From an uncultured Clostridia bacterium (GTDB lineage Bacteria > Bacillota > Clostridia > Christensenellales > UBA1242), in assembly GCA_947630075.1 (NCBI GenBank), contig CANRGF010000005.1:1-24505 (forward strand): DNA of 24,505 nt, read 5' to 3'. Position numbers and translations under genes: made by a program. The notes under the pieces were generated by a model. The model ran no database searches, was not told where the DNA came from, and saw only the letters and a program-made list of their open reading frames with translations. The stretch's first letter is position 1, and each line of letters opens with the position of its first letter. Positions 1 through 7,982 of the stretch are shown here, in pieces.

Positions 1-1816
1 TGAAAGTGGTTAGGTTGTTATATTCAAGTGGACTAGAAGCGATAAGTGCCGCCTTGGTTGAGCCGTAGTAATAAAGGCTGCCACCCGTGATTGCTCCTTC
101 TTCACTCTTTTTTGTGCTTGTGTAGTTATCATTAGCGTCTAGCCAGAGAGCACCGAAGTTTGACTTGATAAATTCAATTTTTAGTTCCCCGCCTTCTAAA
201 AGTTCGCTTATAGGATTTGCTCCGCCCTCGCCAGAATAGGCTATGTTTGCAGTGCGCAACGCTTCCACATCTCCCACCTTGCGAGTGGATGATTGAGTGG
301 TGTCAAACATCACGCCCAATTTGGTGTTTGGATTGAATGTGCTATCTTTCACATATCCGTTTGGCACAACCAAGCCAACGCTTAAAGGGTAGGACTTATC
401 TTGGCTTGAAATAACCGGCCTAGCAAAAGTGATGTATCTCATCTGGGCTTCATTTGTGCTGGTTTTTGCATATTTCAATTCGTAGCCATGAACGAACAAG
501 TGTAAGTTGTCTAGTTTCAAATTCATGTTTGGTGCGCTGCCCGGAGTGTATCCATCATAGCGATATTCTAGGCTGAAATTATATTCACCCACTTCTGTGA
601 ACACCAAAACCGCTATGTTTGCACCATTGCGATTATATTCACCCATTTCAAAGGTGTTGGCATCTTGACCATTCACCGCCATAACCAACTGCGCCCTAGT
701 GCCGGCGCTATTCAACTGCATTTTATATGAATATTTTGTGGTTATGCCATTGGCAATGTGGTCGTAAGAAACTGTGTATTTAGAAAAATCATAGGTTAAA
801 GTTGGATAATTTTGCTCCATATCCACATCGTCTTTGCCGATATAAAACCTATTCATGCCCGTATCGTTTGTGGTGTTTGAAATAGTTGGCTGAGAAGAAT
901 ATGAAATGCCGTTATTATCCGTTATGTTGGAATAATATGAAGTGCCGAACAATAGATAAAAACTGAAATTGAGTTGGCTAACCTGACCGCTGTGCCTATA
1001 TGTAACCGTGATTGTGTAATATCCTTCGTTGCCGTCCACCTGCGGAATAATCCAAGCAAAATCCACATACGAATCGCTATACATTCTCAACCCAGGCAGA
1101 GATAGTGGGCGAGATCTGCCGTCCTTCATTGCACTGACGGATAAAAATTCTATGTTTGCACCAGAATTTTCCGCTTCCACTTCTTGGTTATTATTGTGCG
1201 CATCGCGATATGGCGTTTGACCCGCCAAGCCATATTGCACATCTTCACCCGTCCCGCTTGAAGTGTAGTATCTAAAATATTGACCGAACGACACTAAAAC
1301 CGCTTCGCTCAAATTTTCTTTTTGAAAACCTGTTTCGTTTTTAACAAAAGCTGATTGGTCTGGGCTATAAGCATATCTATCTTTGCCTGTGCCCCGCCAT
1401 AAGTTGTTGAGCATCACAAATTCGCCGTCATACACAACATATTTATTTGGATTTTTTGTGCCGTTTGGAATGTCCTTAAAATAAACAGCGTCTAGCCCGT
1501 TTTCAGGAGAAGTGTCCCTCACCAACATCTTTTTGGTTACGCTTTCTTCGTTGTCGTTTTCATAGAGTGGGGTTATAAAGTTGTCGTTTGAAAAATCTAG
1601 TGCGGTTAAATTTTCGTTTGCTCTAACAGCAACTTTCTCAACCGAAAAAATCACTCCGCTAAAATCGTCTATAAAACTATATTCATTAGTGCCCGAACCC
1701 ACCGCCTTGGCAACTTCCATTTTTTTGCCAACTGAGGAGAGTGCGCATACGCCAACAGTGAACACCGCTAGCAATAAGATAATTGCACCATATAAAAACC
1801 TAAATTTTGCTTTCAA
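1..1816 (-). CDS. Large secreted/anchored protein of unknown function (partial, C-terminus outside window)
   Basis: The reading frame is open from a TTG start at 1816 to the left edge, about 605 codons with no stop, so the protein is incomplete. I chose TTG because an in-frame TAG lies directly before it and a purine-rich Shine-Dalgarno (AAGGGGTGGG) sits just upstream; the same SD type precedes sleB. The N-terminus (MKAKFRFLYGAIILLLAVF) is a basic segment followed by a hydrophobic helix at about residues 8-26, so it is a signal peptide or membrane anchor. The rest is hydrophilic, rich in Asn, Thr, Tyr and Ser, and low in Cys, as in extracellular beta-rich proteins. I recognise no catalytic motif and no clear repeat. 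A surface or matrix protein is plausible but this is inference. It is transcribed in the same direction as the sporulation cluster but is separated from it by a probable terminator and has its own promoter. Confidence 0.85.
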   Translation of the reverse strand, partial: MKAKFRFLYGAIILLLAVFTVGVCALSSVGKKMEVAKAVGSGTNEYSFIDDFSGVIFSVEKVAVRANENLTALDFSNDNFITPLYENDNEESVTKKMLVRDTSPENGLDAVYFKDIPNGTKNPNKYVVYDGEFVMLNNLWRGTGKDRYAYSPDQSAFVKNETGFQKENLSEAVLVSFGQYFRYYTSSGTGEDVQYGLAGQTPYRDAHNNNQEVEAENSGANIEFLSVSAMKDGRSRPLSLPGLRMYSDSYVDFAWIIPQVDGNEGYYTITVTYRHSGQVSQLNFSFYLLFGTSYYSNITDNNGISYSSQPTISNTTNDTGMNRFYIGKDDVDMEQNYPTLTYDFSKYTVSYDHIANGITTKYSYKMQLNSAGTRAQLVMAVNGQDANTFEMGEYNRNGANIAVLVFTEVGEYNFSLEYRYDGYTPGSAPNMNLKLDNLHLFVHGYELKYAKTSTNEAQMRYITFARPVISSQDKSYPLSVGLVVPNGYVKDSTFNPNTKLGVMFDTTQSSTRKVGDVEALRTANIAYSGEGGANPISELLEGGELKIEFIKSNFGALWLDANDNYTSTKKSEEGAITGGSLYYYGSTKAALIASSPLEYNNLTTF

Positions 1817-1906
1817 CTATCCCACCCCTTTTTATTATCCCAAAATTCGTCAAAATTATTTAATAATGCACTTTTGCGCCCGACAATAATTTGCAAAAAT
1901 TGAGAT

Positions 1907-1924
1907 GTTTATATTTATATAAAC
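1907..1924. repeat. Perfect inverted repeat at the predicted transcription start
   Basis: GTTTATAT and ATATAAAC flank a two-base TT centre. On the minus strand the repeat begins two bases after the -10 box, so it covers the predicted +1. It could be a repressor operator or a 5' mRNA hairpin; the sequence alone does not decide. Confidence 0.5.
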
Positions 1925-1926
1925 AA

Positions 1927-1955
1927 ATTATAACATAATGCAAAATAAAAGACAA
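1927..1955 (-). promoter_or_regulatory. Probable sigma-A promoter (extended -10) of the large secreted protein gene
   Basis: On the minus strand TTGTCT (1955-1950) is followed after 17 bases by TATAAT (1932-1927), preceded by TG one base before the -10 box, the extended -10 signature. The -35 box is poor (4 of 6), which the TGn motif could compensate. The predicted transcript has a leader of about 100 bases. Confidence 0.6.
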
Positions 1956-2044
1956 ATAAATTAAAAATTAATTTTAAATTATTTTTTTATTAAGCCTGAA
2001 AGGTTTTTGGAATTTTTAAATAATAAAAAATTAATAAAAAATTT

Positions 2045-2088
2045 AAAAAACAATAAAAAATACGCAAAAATTCATATTTTTTGCATAT
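2045..2088 (-). terminator. Probable intrinsic terminator after ypeB
   Basis: On the minus strand the arms ATATGCAAAAA and TTTTTGCGTAT (2088-2060) pair with one G-U wobble around a short loop and are followed by a TTTTTTATTG tract. The stem is AT-rich, so efficiency is uncertain. Confidence 0.5.
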
Positions 2089-2116
2089 TTTTTCGAAATT
2101 TTAATAAATTTTTTGA

Positions 2117-3544
2117 TTAAATTAGTTTCTGCACGCCATTCATTGAAACCAATTTCATCACCTTTGCAATCTCGCCTTTAACGGCATCAATATAGTAGAA
2201 ATAATTGCCGTCTATCCTTTCCACAAAGAATTCATAACAACTAATTTCCTTTCCGCTATCCAGACGAATGACCGCCTTGGAAGTTTTGATAACCTCATAG
2301 TCAAACCCCAAAAGTTGCTCCGCCTCGTTTTCTCCAAACACAAATTTTGGTTCTCTTTCCACATGGTTAAGAGCGTAATTTAAGGCTTCAAAACCAATAA
2401 TGTCCTGTGTAGTTAAATCCACCTTCACTTTCACAAGGTCGGGATAATAAATCACATCATCAATCACAGAGGCAAGATTAATGTATGCCACATTTTCATG
2501 AATCTCGAGCCAAACAACATCCATTTTTTCAAAGCCGATGTTGTTAGCAAAGTTTTTGGCAATTTCGCCCGCTTTTTCGCCTCCCATTATGGCATCTCCG
2601 CCTTCCGCATAACTAGACAACGTGATGAGCAAACCGCCCAATTTGCTAACCTGCGCACTAACCTTTTTGCCATCTAAAGTGATCTCAAAATTATATGTGG
2701 CAATGTCGCCATTCGTTTCATTTAAAAACTCTATTTTTGCATCTCTATTTGCATAGACTTTATCTTTTAAATATGTTTGCGCCTGCTCTTTTGAAACCTC
2801 AACATTCCCAAGCCCTTTCACCTCACGAGTTTCAAGTGCAGTTGAGAACGGCCCATCAAATATCATGGCAGGATAGTCAATATTTGTCATATCCCCCATG
2901 CTAGTGCTCAATTCGTTCATGCCTGTTTTATCAAAAATTGAGGCGTCTATGAAGTTGAAATTTGTGTCGTACATGCCATAGTTTTGTTCGTTCAAATTGC
3001 TCTTAATTTCCGATAAAACTAGGGCTATTTTATCAAAAATAAGTTCTTGCTCTTGGGTTAAATCTTTGCCATTTGATAGGGTGCGGGCATAGGCTTCACA
3101 CACGCCATAAATTTGATTAAAAAATTTTGTGGAAGCCACAACATTTTCTTGATTTATAGGGAGCGTGCTGAGCCCCGCCAAGATATAATTGCAATCACCC
3201 ATCATATCGTTTAGCGTGCTCAACTTCGCTTGATTAGTGGAAAGATTTGAATATTTAGAAAGGTCAACCGAGAGGTTATTTACATTATCCACCATAGAGT
3301 AATAACTAGAAGTGTAAACACCTTCTAACACATTAGCATTTTGCTTGTTTGATTTATACACTTGATAGTATGCAATCAATAGGCAAGTGATGATGACCAA
3401 AAGTGAAATTATCACAACTGTCAAAATTGGAATGACCTTTTGAGCGTTGCTTTTGTTTTTGGTGTTTTTATCCATATTCACATTGGACTGCTTCATCTTT
3501 TTTTCGTTTTCAAAATCTTCACTTTTAATTTTAGATTTTGGCAT
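2117..3544 (-). CDS. ypeB: Germination protein YpeB
   Basis: YpeB is a forespore membrane-associated protein that is needed for localisation and stability of the cortex-lytic enzyme SleB, and the two are encoded together in spore formers. Here it lies directly downstream of sleB. I chose the ATG at 3544 because AAAGGAGA sits six bases upstream; an earlier in-frame ATG at 3604 lacks such a site. The 475-residue protein has a charged N-terminal stretch of about 36 residues, longer than I would expect, then a membrane helix at about 37-60. A helical domain follows, with the family hallmark YPAMIFDGPFS near residue 222. The C-terminal half resembles tandem PepSY/YPEB-type domains. About 93 AT-rich bases separate it from sleB. 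I see no sigma-A promoter; forespore sigma-factor control is expected from the family but I could not identify the boxes. Confidence 0.9.
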   Translation of the reverse strand: MPKSKIKSEDFENEKKMKQSNVNMDKNTKNKSNAQKVIPILTVVIISLLVIITCLLIAYYQVYKSNKQNANVLEGVYTSSYYSMVDNVNNLSVDLSKYSNLSTNQAKLSTLNDMMGDCNYILAGLSTLPINQENVVASTKFFNQIYGVCEAYARTLSNGKDLTQEQELIFDKIALVLSEIKSNLNEQNYGMYDTNFNFIDASIFDKTGMNELSTSMGDMTNIDYPAMIFDGPFSTALETREVKGLGNVEVSKEQAQTYLKDKVYANRDAKIEFLNETNGDIATYNFEITLDGKKVSAQVSKLGGLLITLSSYAEGGDAIMGGEKAGEIAKNFANNIGFEKMDVVWLEIHENVAYINLASVIDDVIYYPDLVKVKVDLTTQDIIGFEALNYALNHVEREPKFVFGENEAEQLLGFDYEVIKTSKAVIRLDSGKEISCYEFFVERIDGNYFYYIDAVKGEIAKVMKLVSMNGVQKLI

Positions 3545-3637
3545 AGAATTCTCCTTTTTTGCTAAAATTATTAATTTTTTATTAATTTTTGGACTATTTT
3601 TCATGATTTTTGAATTTTTTATTAATTTTTTTAAATT

Positions 3638-4339
3638 TTAAACAGCGAACACATGGTTGCCTATTGTAGTTACATATTTGGTTGAGTAAATCCATTTGCT
3701 TGTGGCAGTTTTAGGATTGTAGTAATAAACTGAGCCATAAGTTGGGTCCCACCCATTTAATGCATCGTCTGCCGCCTGATAAGCAGTTTGATTTGGCTCT
3801 AAATTAATCTGCCCGTCATTAACTGCTGTGAACGCCCATGGTTGATAAATCACGCCAGAAACGGTGTTTGGGAAACGGCTATCTCTCACCCTATTTAGCA
3901 CAACTGCACCTATCGCCACCTGACCGGTGTAACTTTCACCACGCGCTTCAGCATAAATCACCTTTGCAAGAAGATACCTATCGTTGCTGTTATAGTTGGA
4001 CGAACTTTTGCTGCCCGACACACTCAATCCCATTTTTGCTGCAGTGAGTGGCCCTACAATTCCATCTTGCGTTAGTCCATATTTCTTTTGAAATTTCTTC
4101 ACCGCCGCAATGGTGAGTGGCCCGTTTATGCCGTCTACATTGCCAGTGTAATATCCCCATTTTTTTAAGCGAGATTGCACTTCTCGTGTGTTTGCCGTTG
4201 CACCATACACTTCTTCAATTCTTGCCACAGTAGGCTCAACCCCGCCACTTTTTTGAATAGAGACAACTGTGCCAACCGCACCCGTGATGCAAAATCCACC
4301 AACCACAAGCACGATTAATGCAATTAACAATTTTTTCAT
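3638..4339 (-). CDS. sleB: Spore cortex-lytic enzyme SleB
   Basis: SleB is a lytic transglycosylase that degrades muramic-lactam-containing cortex peptidoglycan during germination. The 233-residue protein has an N-terminal hydrophobic signal segment (about 4-26). A peptidoglycan-binding domain of the PG_binding_1 type follows at about 53-104 (VQSRLKKWGYYTG...DGIVGPLTAAKMG). The Hydrolase_2/SleB catalytic domain runs from about 120 to the end. E131 in YAEARGE matches the family's catalytic glutamate, and GAVVLNRVRD and NDGQINLEPN are typical of the family. The start at 4339 is preceded by AAGGGGTGG. It lies between spoIIR upstream and ypeB downstream, all on the same strand. The SleB-YpeB pairing strongly supports the call. 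The length fits the short clostridial form. Confidence 0.95.
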   Translation of the reverse strand: MKKLLIALIVLVVGGFCITGAVGTVVSIQKSGGVEPTVARIEEVYGATANTREVQSRLKKWGYYTGNVDGINGPLTIAAVKKFQKKYGLTQDGIVGPLTAAKMGLSVSGSKSSSNYNSNDRYLLAKVIYAEARGESYTGQVAIGAVVLNRVRDSRFPNTVSGVIYQPWAFTAVNDGQINLEPNQTAYQAADDALNGWDPTYGSVYYYNPKTATSKWIYSTKYVTTIGNHVFAV

Positions 4340-4430
4340 CTTCCACCCCTTAAAAATTCAAAAAATTCAGCAAAAACTTTATTTTTTTATTATTTTTTTG
4401 AATTTTTTATTGATTTTATCGAATTTTTGA

Positions 4431-4952
4431 TTAATTTTTTATTGATTTAAACCAATCTAAGATTTTCGATTTAAAACTAATTTGCGTTTCGTTTTCAAAA
4501 TTATTCATAAAATTTAATGGTGGATAAACAATGTCATATTCGCCATCGCCATCTGCCTTGCCAAGTTTGATTATAAGCGAATTATAAAAGCCTTCTTTAA
4601 GTGTGGTGTTTGAATAGGTTTGCTCTGAATAAAACTCTTTTTCAAAATCAATGCTAACGGGGTAATAAGCATTGTTTTCTTTAAGTATTTTTTGGCAGCA
4701 GTTTAATATTGCAGTTTTTAATTTTTGGCTCAAATCTTTACAGAGTTTTCCTTGATTATTAGAAAGTTCGTTAACCACAATGGGCATAACTTCATCTTTA
4801 ATTTTATATTTAATAAGTTGGTCGGCAGAAGAATTGCTATTTGCCACGATGTGCAAGCGCAAATAATCATAATCATTTTTCTCTGCGGGAAGGAAAATCA
4901 TCAACCCAACCACAATTAATATGCCAACTAGAGCAAACACAAATTTTTTCAT
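4431..4952 (-). CDS. spoIIR: Stage II sporulation protein R (SpoIIR)
   Basis: In Bacillus, SpoIIR is made in the forespore under sigma-F and secreted to the intermembrane space, where it triggers SpoIIGA to cleave pro-sigma-E. This 173-residue protein has a membrane/signal helix at about 4-22. It then shows the family signature LRLHIVANSNSSADQLIKYK near residues 31-50, and later a LKEGFYNSLIIKLG segment with YPPLNF, equivalent to the family's LPAGxYxALRIxIGxGxGxNWWCVxFPPLC. The NWWC portion is replaced by GDGEYDI, so this is a divergent member lacking the usual Cys/Trp cluster. I used ATG 4952; a GTG one codon earlier is possible, and both follow AAGGTGA. It heads the cluster with sleB and ypeB; 91 AT-rich bases separate it from sleB. 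No forespore promoter was identifiable by eye. Confidence 0.85.
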   Translation of the reverse strand: MKKFVFALVGILIVVGLMIFLPAEKNDYDYLRLHIVANSNSSADQLIKYKIKDEVMPIVVNELSNNQGKLCKDLSQKLKTAILNCCQKILKENNAYYPVSIDFEKEFYSEQTYSNTTLKEGFYNSLIIKLGKADGDGEYDIVYPPLNFMNNFENETQISFKSKILDWFKSIKN

Positions 4953-4989
4953 CACTCACCTTGCAATTTAATAATTGACTGAGAGCATG

Positions 4990-5013
4990 AAAAAACACGC
5001 CTTAAAACGCGTG
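4990..5013 (-). terminator. Intrinsic terminator of the hisS operon
   Basis: On the minus strand CACGC and GCGTG pair around an eight-base loop and are followed immediately by TTTTTT. It lies 55 bases after the stop of the last gene of the hisS-HD-HD operon and before spoIIR. Confidence 0.7.
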
Positions 5014-5067
5014 ATTTTTGCTGATTTTTAGAATTTTTAAAAAATTTTTAAAGTTTTTGCAATTTTG

Positions 5068-5721
5068 CTATGATAGTTTTATCTTCTTAAGCAAGTTTTT
5101 ATAATCGCCCTCTTCAAAGCCTAGCCAAGCAAAATTTGGCAAGTGATATCTCCACCAAAGTTCTCCAAATGTGCAATCTTTGTTTTCTTCCAAAATCTTT
5201 TTAACAAGCGGAAAATTCAGCATCTCTTTCGAGCCCTTTTTTAAATTTGTTTGCCCCAAATCTTCATATATTTTAAATTCTAAGCAATTTTCAAGTTTAT
5301 CTATTGCATGGGCAAATTTGGCTTCTTTTGAGCGCCTATTATTGAAATCGTCTATCATAGCCACGAAATATTCGCTATTTTTAAGTTTTTTCAATAGCCT
5401 TTTTGCACATTCAAGTTCTCTTTTATGCTTTTCGTCTTTATCCACCTTATCGTAGAGCGTTAAATCGCCAACATCAAGTTCGCCAATTTCGTGAAAATTG
5501 AGCATTTGCAATAGATATGCCATGTCTAAATCTTTTGTCATGCCCAACTGATTTGCCATGATTATTGCCAAGGTTTCGGAAAGAGCTATGTGCTCGGCAT
5601 CACTTTCTAAGCGCGGTCTATCCACTTTCCACTGAACTGCTCCCTGCCTAATAATGGTTTTTAGGCGGTTCATTGCAAAATATAATTCCAACCCATCTTT
5701 TATGGCAGATTTAGTTTGCAT
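5068..5721 (-). CDS. HD-domain hydrolase, YfbR/HD_3-like (putative 5'-nucleotidase)
   Basis: This 217-residue soluble protein has the layout of the HD_3/YfbR-like phosphohydrolases. H44 sits in RLESDAEH, a metal-ligand pair H77-E78 in NFHEIGELDVGD (75-86), and D141 in FAHAIDKLE. The family contains metal-dependent nucleotide or deoxynucleotide 5'-phosphatases, but many members are uncharacterised, so the substrate is unknown. The canonical HD pair reads HE here, a substitution I believe occurs in some relatives; it may affect metal choice. The start at 5721 follows AGGAGGGGC. It is the last gene of an operon with another HD protein (gap 8 bases) and hisS, and ends before a terminator. Confidence 0.75.
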   Translation of the reverse strand: MQTKSAIKDGLELYFAMNRLKTIIRQGAVQWKVDRPRLESDAEHIALSETLAIIMANQLGMTKDLDMAYLLQMLNFHEIGELDVGDLTLYDKVDKDEKHKRELECAKRLLKKLKNSEYFVAMIDDFNNRRSKEAKFAHAIDKLENCLEFKIYEDLGQTNLKKGSKEMLNFPLVKKILEENKDCTFGELWWRYHLPNFAWLGFEEGDYKNLLKKIKLS

Positions 5722-5729
5722 TGCCCCTC

Positions 5730-6317
5730 CTATTTATTCACTTTTTCGTCTAGATATGAAGCCTCCAAATCTGCAATGTGCAGGATTAGAGCGATTGGGA
5801 ATAAATTATAACAATCAAACAAATCGCTAGTGGCTTGCGCACGCGGGTCAAACCCGCCCATGTGCCAATTTATTGACATAGCTTCTTCTCTCGTGAGGCG
5901 CATAAAACCACTTATTATGTAAACACTTTTTTCACCATGCCCATAAGGCAAAGAATTGCTATAAGCGAAATATGGCACTTGCTGCCACGCGCCGTCAATC
6001 TTTTGATTGCGATAGTCCACCGTGTAGGTGTTTACCTTGCAAATGTCATGCAACAGAGCCATAATTGCCAGGCTTTCTTCACTGATTTTTTCTGCATAAT
6101 TATCGCCATACTCCAATCGGACATTGTTTTTTAATCGTTTATACACATTAAGCGAATGCTCCACCAAGCCACCTTGAAAATTGTTGTGCCTGCGCCCAGA
6201 TGCAGGAGCGGTGAAAAAGTCGCTTTGATTTAAAAGATAGTCGAGCAATTTATCCGCTCCCTCGCGTTTGATGTTTTCCTTATAGATTTTTATAAACTCT
6301 TGCTTTGCTTCTTCCAT
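5730..6317 (-). CDS. HD-domain phosphohydrolase
   Basis: The 195-residue protein carries the HD-superfamily metal-binding pattern: H54 in GGLVEHS, H90-D91 in LLHDICK, H127 in GHGEKS, H152 in INWHMGGFD, and D183 in LHIADLEAS. This is the arrangement of the catalytic domain of YhaM-like 3'-5' exonucleases and of stand-alone clostridial HD hydrolases; no OB-fold nucleic-acid-binding domain precedes it. It therefore probably cleaves a phosphoester or nucleotide, but no substrate can be named. It starts three bases after the hisS stop and eight bases before the next HD gene, so it is almost certainly co-transcribed and may be translationally coupled to hisS. No good SD precedes the ATG apart from purines in the hisS end. 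Confidence 0.8.
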   Translation of the reverse strand: MEEAKQEFIKIYKENIKREGADKLLDYLLNQSDFFTAPASGRRHNNFQGGLVEHSLNVYKRLKNNVRLEYGDNYAEKISEESLAIMALLHDICKVNTYTVDYRNQKIDGAWQQVPYFAYSNSLPYGHGEKSVYIISGFMRLTREEAMSINWHMGGFDPRAQATSDLFDCYNLFPIALILHIADLEASYLDEKVNK

Positions 6318-6320
6318 AAT

Positions 6321-7568
6321 CTAACCCAACTTCTTAATTTCTTTGCCTGACAAATAGTCTTGCAATGAGATTGCATAATCTGCCACTTCAACGATTTTAT
6401 CATAAAATGCTTTCATGTTTTTCTGCCTTAAAAATAGTGAAACATTATATTCTTTCATGAGTTTTTCTTTCACTTCAAAAGCCTTTTCAATGCCGTCTTC
6501 TTGCTCATAAATGAGCGCCAAATTCTTTCTTGCCCCAAACGAAGCACCTTTTTCATTTAAAAGCATAACAACCGGCTCAAAGCCAAGCCCAAAGCCAACC
6601 GCTGGCACGCTTACGCCAGAGATTTTTTCAACCATGTGGTCATACCTTCCGCCACCGCCAATTGCGTGTGAGAAACTTTCGTCATACACTTCAAAAACTG
6701 CACCTGTATAGTATCCCTGACCGCGGACAATGGTTATGTCAAATTTTATGTTGTGCCTATTTTGTGTGAGCAAACGCAGATTGTCTATCAAATAACGGAC
6801 ATCTAAAAGCACTTGCTCATCCACACCATAATTTGCCGCAACGCCCAATCCGCTATTTGAAATGTCCGAAATTATGTCAATCAAACGGTTGATATTCTCA
6901 ATTTGGAAGCCTTTGCTCATTAACTCCATAGCAACGCCCGTGCCAGAAATGCTATCCAATTTGTCTAGCGTTACTGCCACAGTGGGAATGTCCTCTTCCT
7001 TAAAACCGGCGGCGAGAACAACAGCATTCAAAATCTTTCTGTGGTTGATTTTCACGGTTAGATGCTCAAACCCAAGTGCAGAATATGTGTCTAGAGTGGT
7101 TTTTAACAGTTCAAGTTCGGCAGCAATGCTAGGGTCGCCAAAAATGTCTATATCGCACTGCACAAACTGCCTAAGCCTGCCCTTTTGCGGACGCTCTGCA
7201 CGGAAAACGCTATCAATTTGAATGGACTTGAAAGGGGTGGGCAACTTTTCTCTATTGCCGGCGAAAAAGCGTGCTAGTGGCACAGTTAAATCATAGCGCA
7301 GACCCTCTTCCACCACATCTGCTTCTGTGAGATTTGGCTTTGACAAATTTAATTTTTCGCCACGCTTAATTGTTTTGAAAATTAAGCGGAGATTATCGCC
7401 TCCATCACTTGAATTAAGATATTCCAAATTTTCTAAAATTGGGGTGGAAATCAAATTGAAGCCGTTGGCTTCATAACTTTTTAAAATTGTTTGGCGCACT
7501 TGCTCGCGAAATTTTGCCTCTTTGGGTGAATAGTCGCAACAGCCTCTTATTGGATTAAAATTTTTCAA
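6321..7568 (-). CDS. hisS: Histidyl-tRNA synthetase
   Basis: This class II synthetase charges tRNA-His. The TTG at 7568 is the best start, since AAGGAG lies six bases before it and the protein then begins MKNFNPIRG, close to the usual HisRS N-terminus; an upstream TTG at 7589 would place the SD inside the gene. With this start it has 415 residues. Motif 2 is FRAERPQKGRLRQFVQCDIDIFG (about 122-144). The histidine-specific motifs are RGQGYYTG (about 282-289, normally RGLDYYTG) and AIGGGGRYD (about 302-310). Motif 3 contains VGFGLGFEP. A C-terminal HGTP anticodon-binding domain follows at about 335-415. It leads an operon with two HD hydrolases. The leader is only about 35 bases, too short for a T-box, so transcription probably comes directly from the strong promoter at 7610-7639. 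Confidence 0.93.
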   Translation of the reverse strand: MKNFNPIRGCCDYSPKEAKFREQVRQTILKSYEANGFNLISTPILENLEYLNSSDGGDNLRLIFKTIKRGEKLNLSKPNLTEADVVEEGLRYDLTVPLARFFAGNREKLPTPFKSIQIDSVFRAERPQKGRLRQFVQCDIDIFGDPSIAAELELLKTTLDTYSALGFEHLTVKINHRKILNAVVLAAGFKEEDIPTVAVTLDKLDSISGTGVAMELMSKGFQIENINRLIDIISDISNSGLGVAANYGVDEQVLLDVRYLIDNLRLLTQNRHNIKFDITIVRGQGYYTGAVFEVYDESFSHAIGGGGRYDHMVEKISGVSVPAVGFGLGFEPVVMLLNEKGASFGARKNLALIYEQEDGIEKAFEVKEKLMKEYNVSLFLRQKNMKAFYDKIVEVADYAISLQDYLSGKEIKKLG

Positions 7569-7609
7569 AACATTCTCCTTATAGAGCAAATAAAAAACTC
7601 TCTTAATTA

Positions 7610-7639
7610 ATTATAGATTAAAAGAGTGCTAAAAGTCAA
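7610..7639 (-). promoter_or_regulatory. Sigma-A promoter of the hisS operon
   Basis: On the minus strand TTGACT (7639-7634), an 18-base spacer and a perfect TATAAT (7615-7610) lie about 42 bases upstream of the TTG start of hisS. Confidence 0.85.
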
Positions 7640-7655
7640 CTATTACTGCCAAATT

Positions 7656-7892
7656 CTACTCGTTTGAAATTTTCACTTCGCCGCACAAGATGTCGTTATA
7701 AGAAAAAGTTGAAATGAAATTTTCCACCTCGCAGGACTTCACTGTGAAAACGCTATAATACACATCTTCAATGGTGGCTCTAAAAGTTGCCACCTTGCGC
7801 CTTCCTCTATTTATATGAAGGTGCACCTCTTTGCCTTTTAGTTCTAAAATTTTTTGCTTGACACTATCCACAGTGTTTGGCATTTTTTTCAT
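7656..7892 (-). CDS. veg: Veg family protein
   Basis: Veg is a small conserved Bacillota protein of Sm-like/SH3-like fold; in Bacillus subtilis it is reported to affect biofilm matrix gene expression. The 78-residue product matches the family: a helical start (VDSVKQKILELKGK), the hallmark NRGRRK (about 29-34), then a beta-rich stretch with YYSVFTVK and FSYNDILCGEVKIS, equivalent to the usual PSVFVV...SYSYADVLT. The start at 7892 follows GGAAGGTGA. It is monocistronic or co-transcribed with the zinc-ribbon gene upstream, from which it is separated by a hairpin terminator. I could not find an independent promoter in the 90-base gap. Confidence 0.9.
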   Translation of the reverse strand: MKKMPNTVDSVKQKILELKGKEVHLHINRGRRKVATFRATIEDVYYSVFTVKSCEVENFISTFSYNDILCGEVKISNE

Positions 7893-7925
7893 AATTCACC
7901 TTCCAAAACTATTTTTCCTTAAAAC

Positions 7926-7957
7926 AAAAAAAATAGTCTTAATCGGCAAATTAAGAC
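7926..7957 (-). terminator. Intrinsic terminator between the zinc-ribbon gene and veg
   Basis: On the minus strand GTCTTAAT and ATTAAGAC form a perfect eight-base stem around a six-base loop, followed by TATTTTTTTT. Because veg lies just beyond with no obvious promoter, it may act as a partial terminator. Confidence 0.75.
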
Positions 7958-7982
7958 ATATTTTTCACATTATATTTTAGTT

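Larger units (their letters stand above)
1817..2116. other. AT-rich intergenic region
   Basis: This 300-base spacer between the ypeB stop and the start of the large secreted protein carries no convincing gene. It holds the probable ypeB terminator (2045-2088) and the promoter of the downstream gene (1927-1955) with an inverted repeat at the predicted start site. The remainder is A/T homopolymer-rich, including the recurring AATTTTTTATTAATTTTT-like motif. Confidence 0.6.

Noticed and set aside
1581..1889. Plus-strand open frame over the start of the large secreted protein
   Set aside because: It lies opposite a longer frame with signal peptide, promoter and ribosome binding site, and its product looks like an antisense translation.
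7569..7655. T-box riboswitch before hisS (also considered for alaS and the MetRS-like gene)
   Set aside because: The predicted leaders are about 35, 14 and 45 bases, far too short for a T-box stem I, antiterminator and terminator, and no T-box consensus TGGNACCGCG is present.
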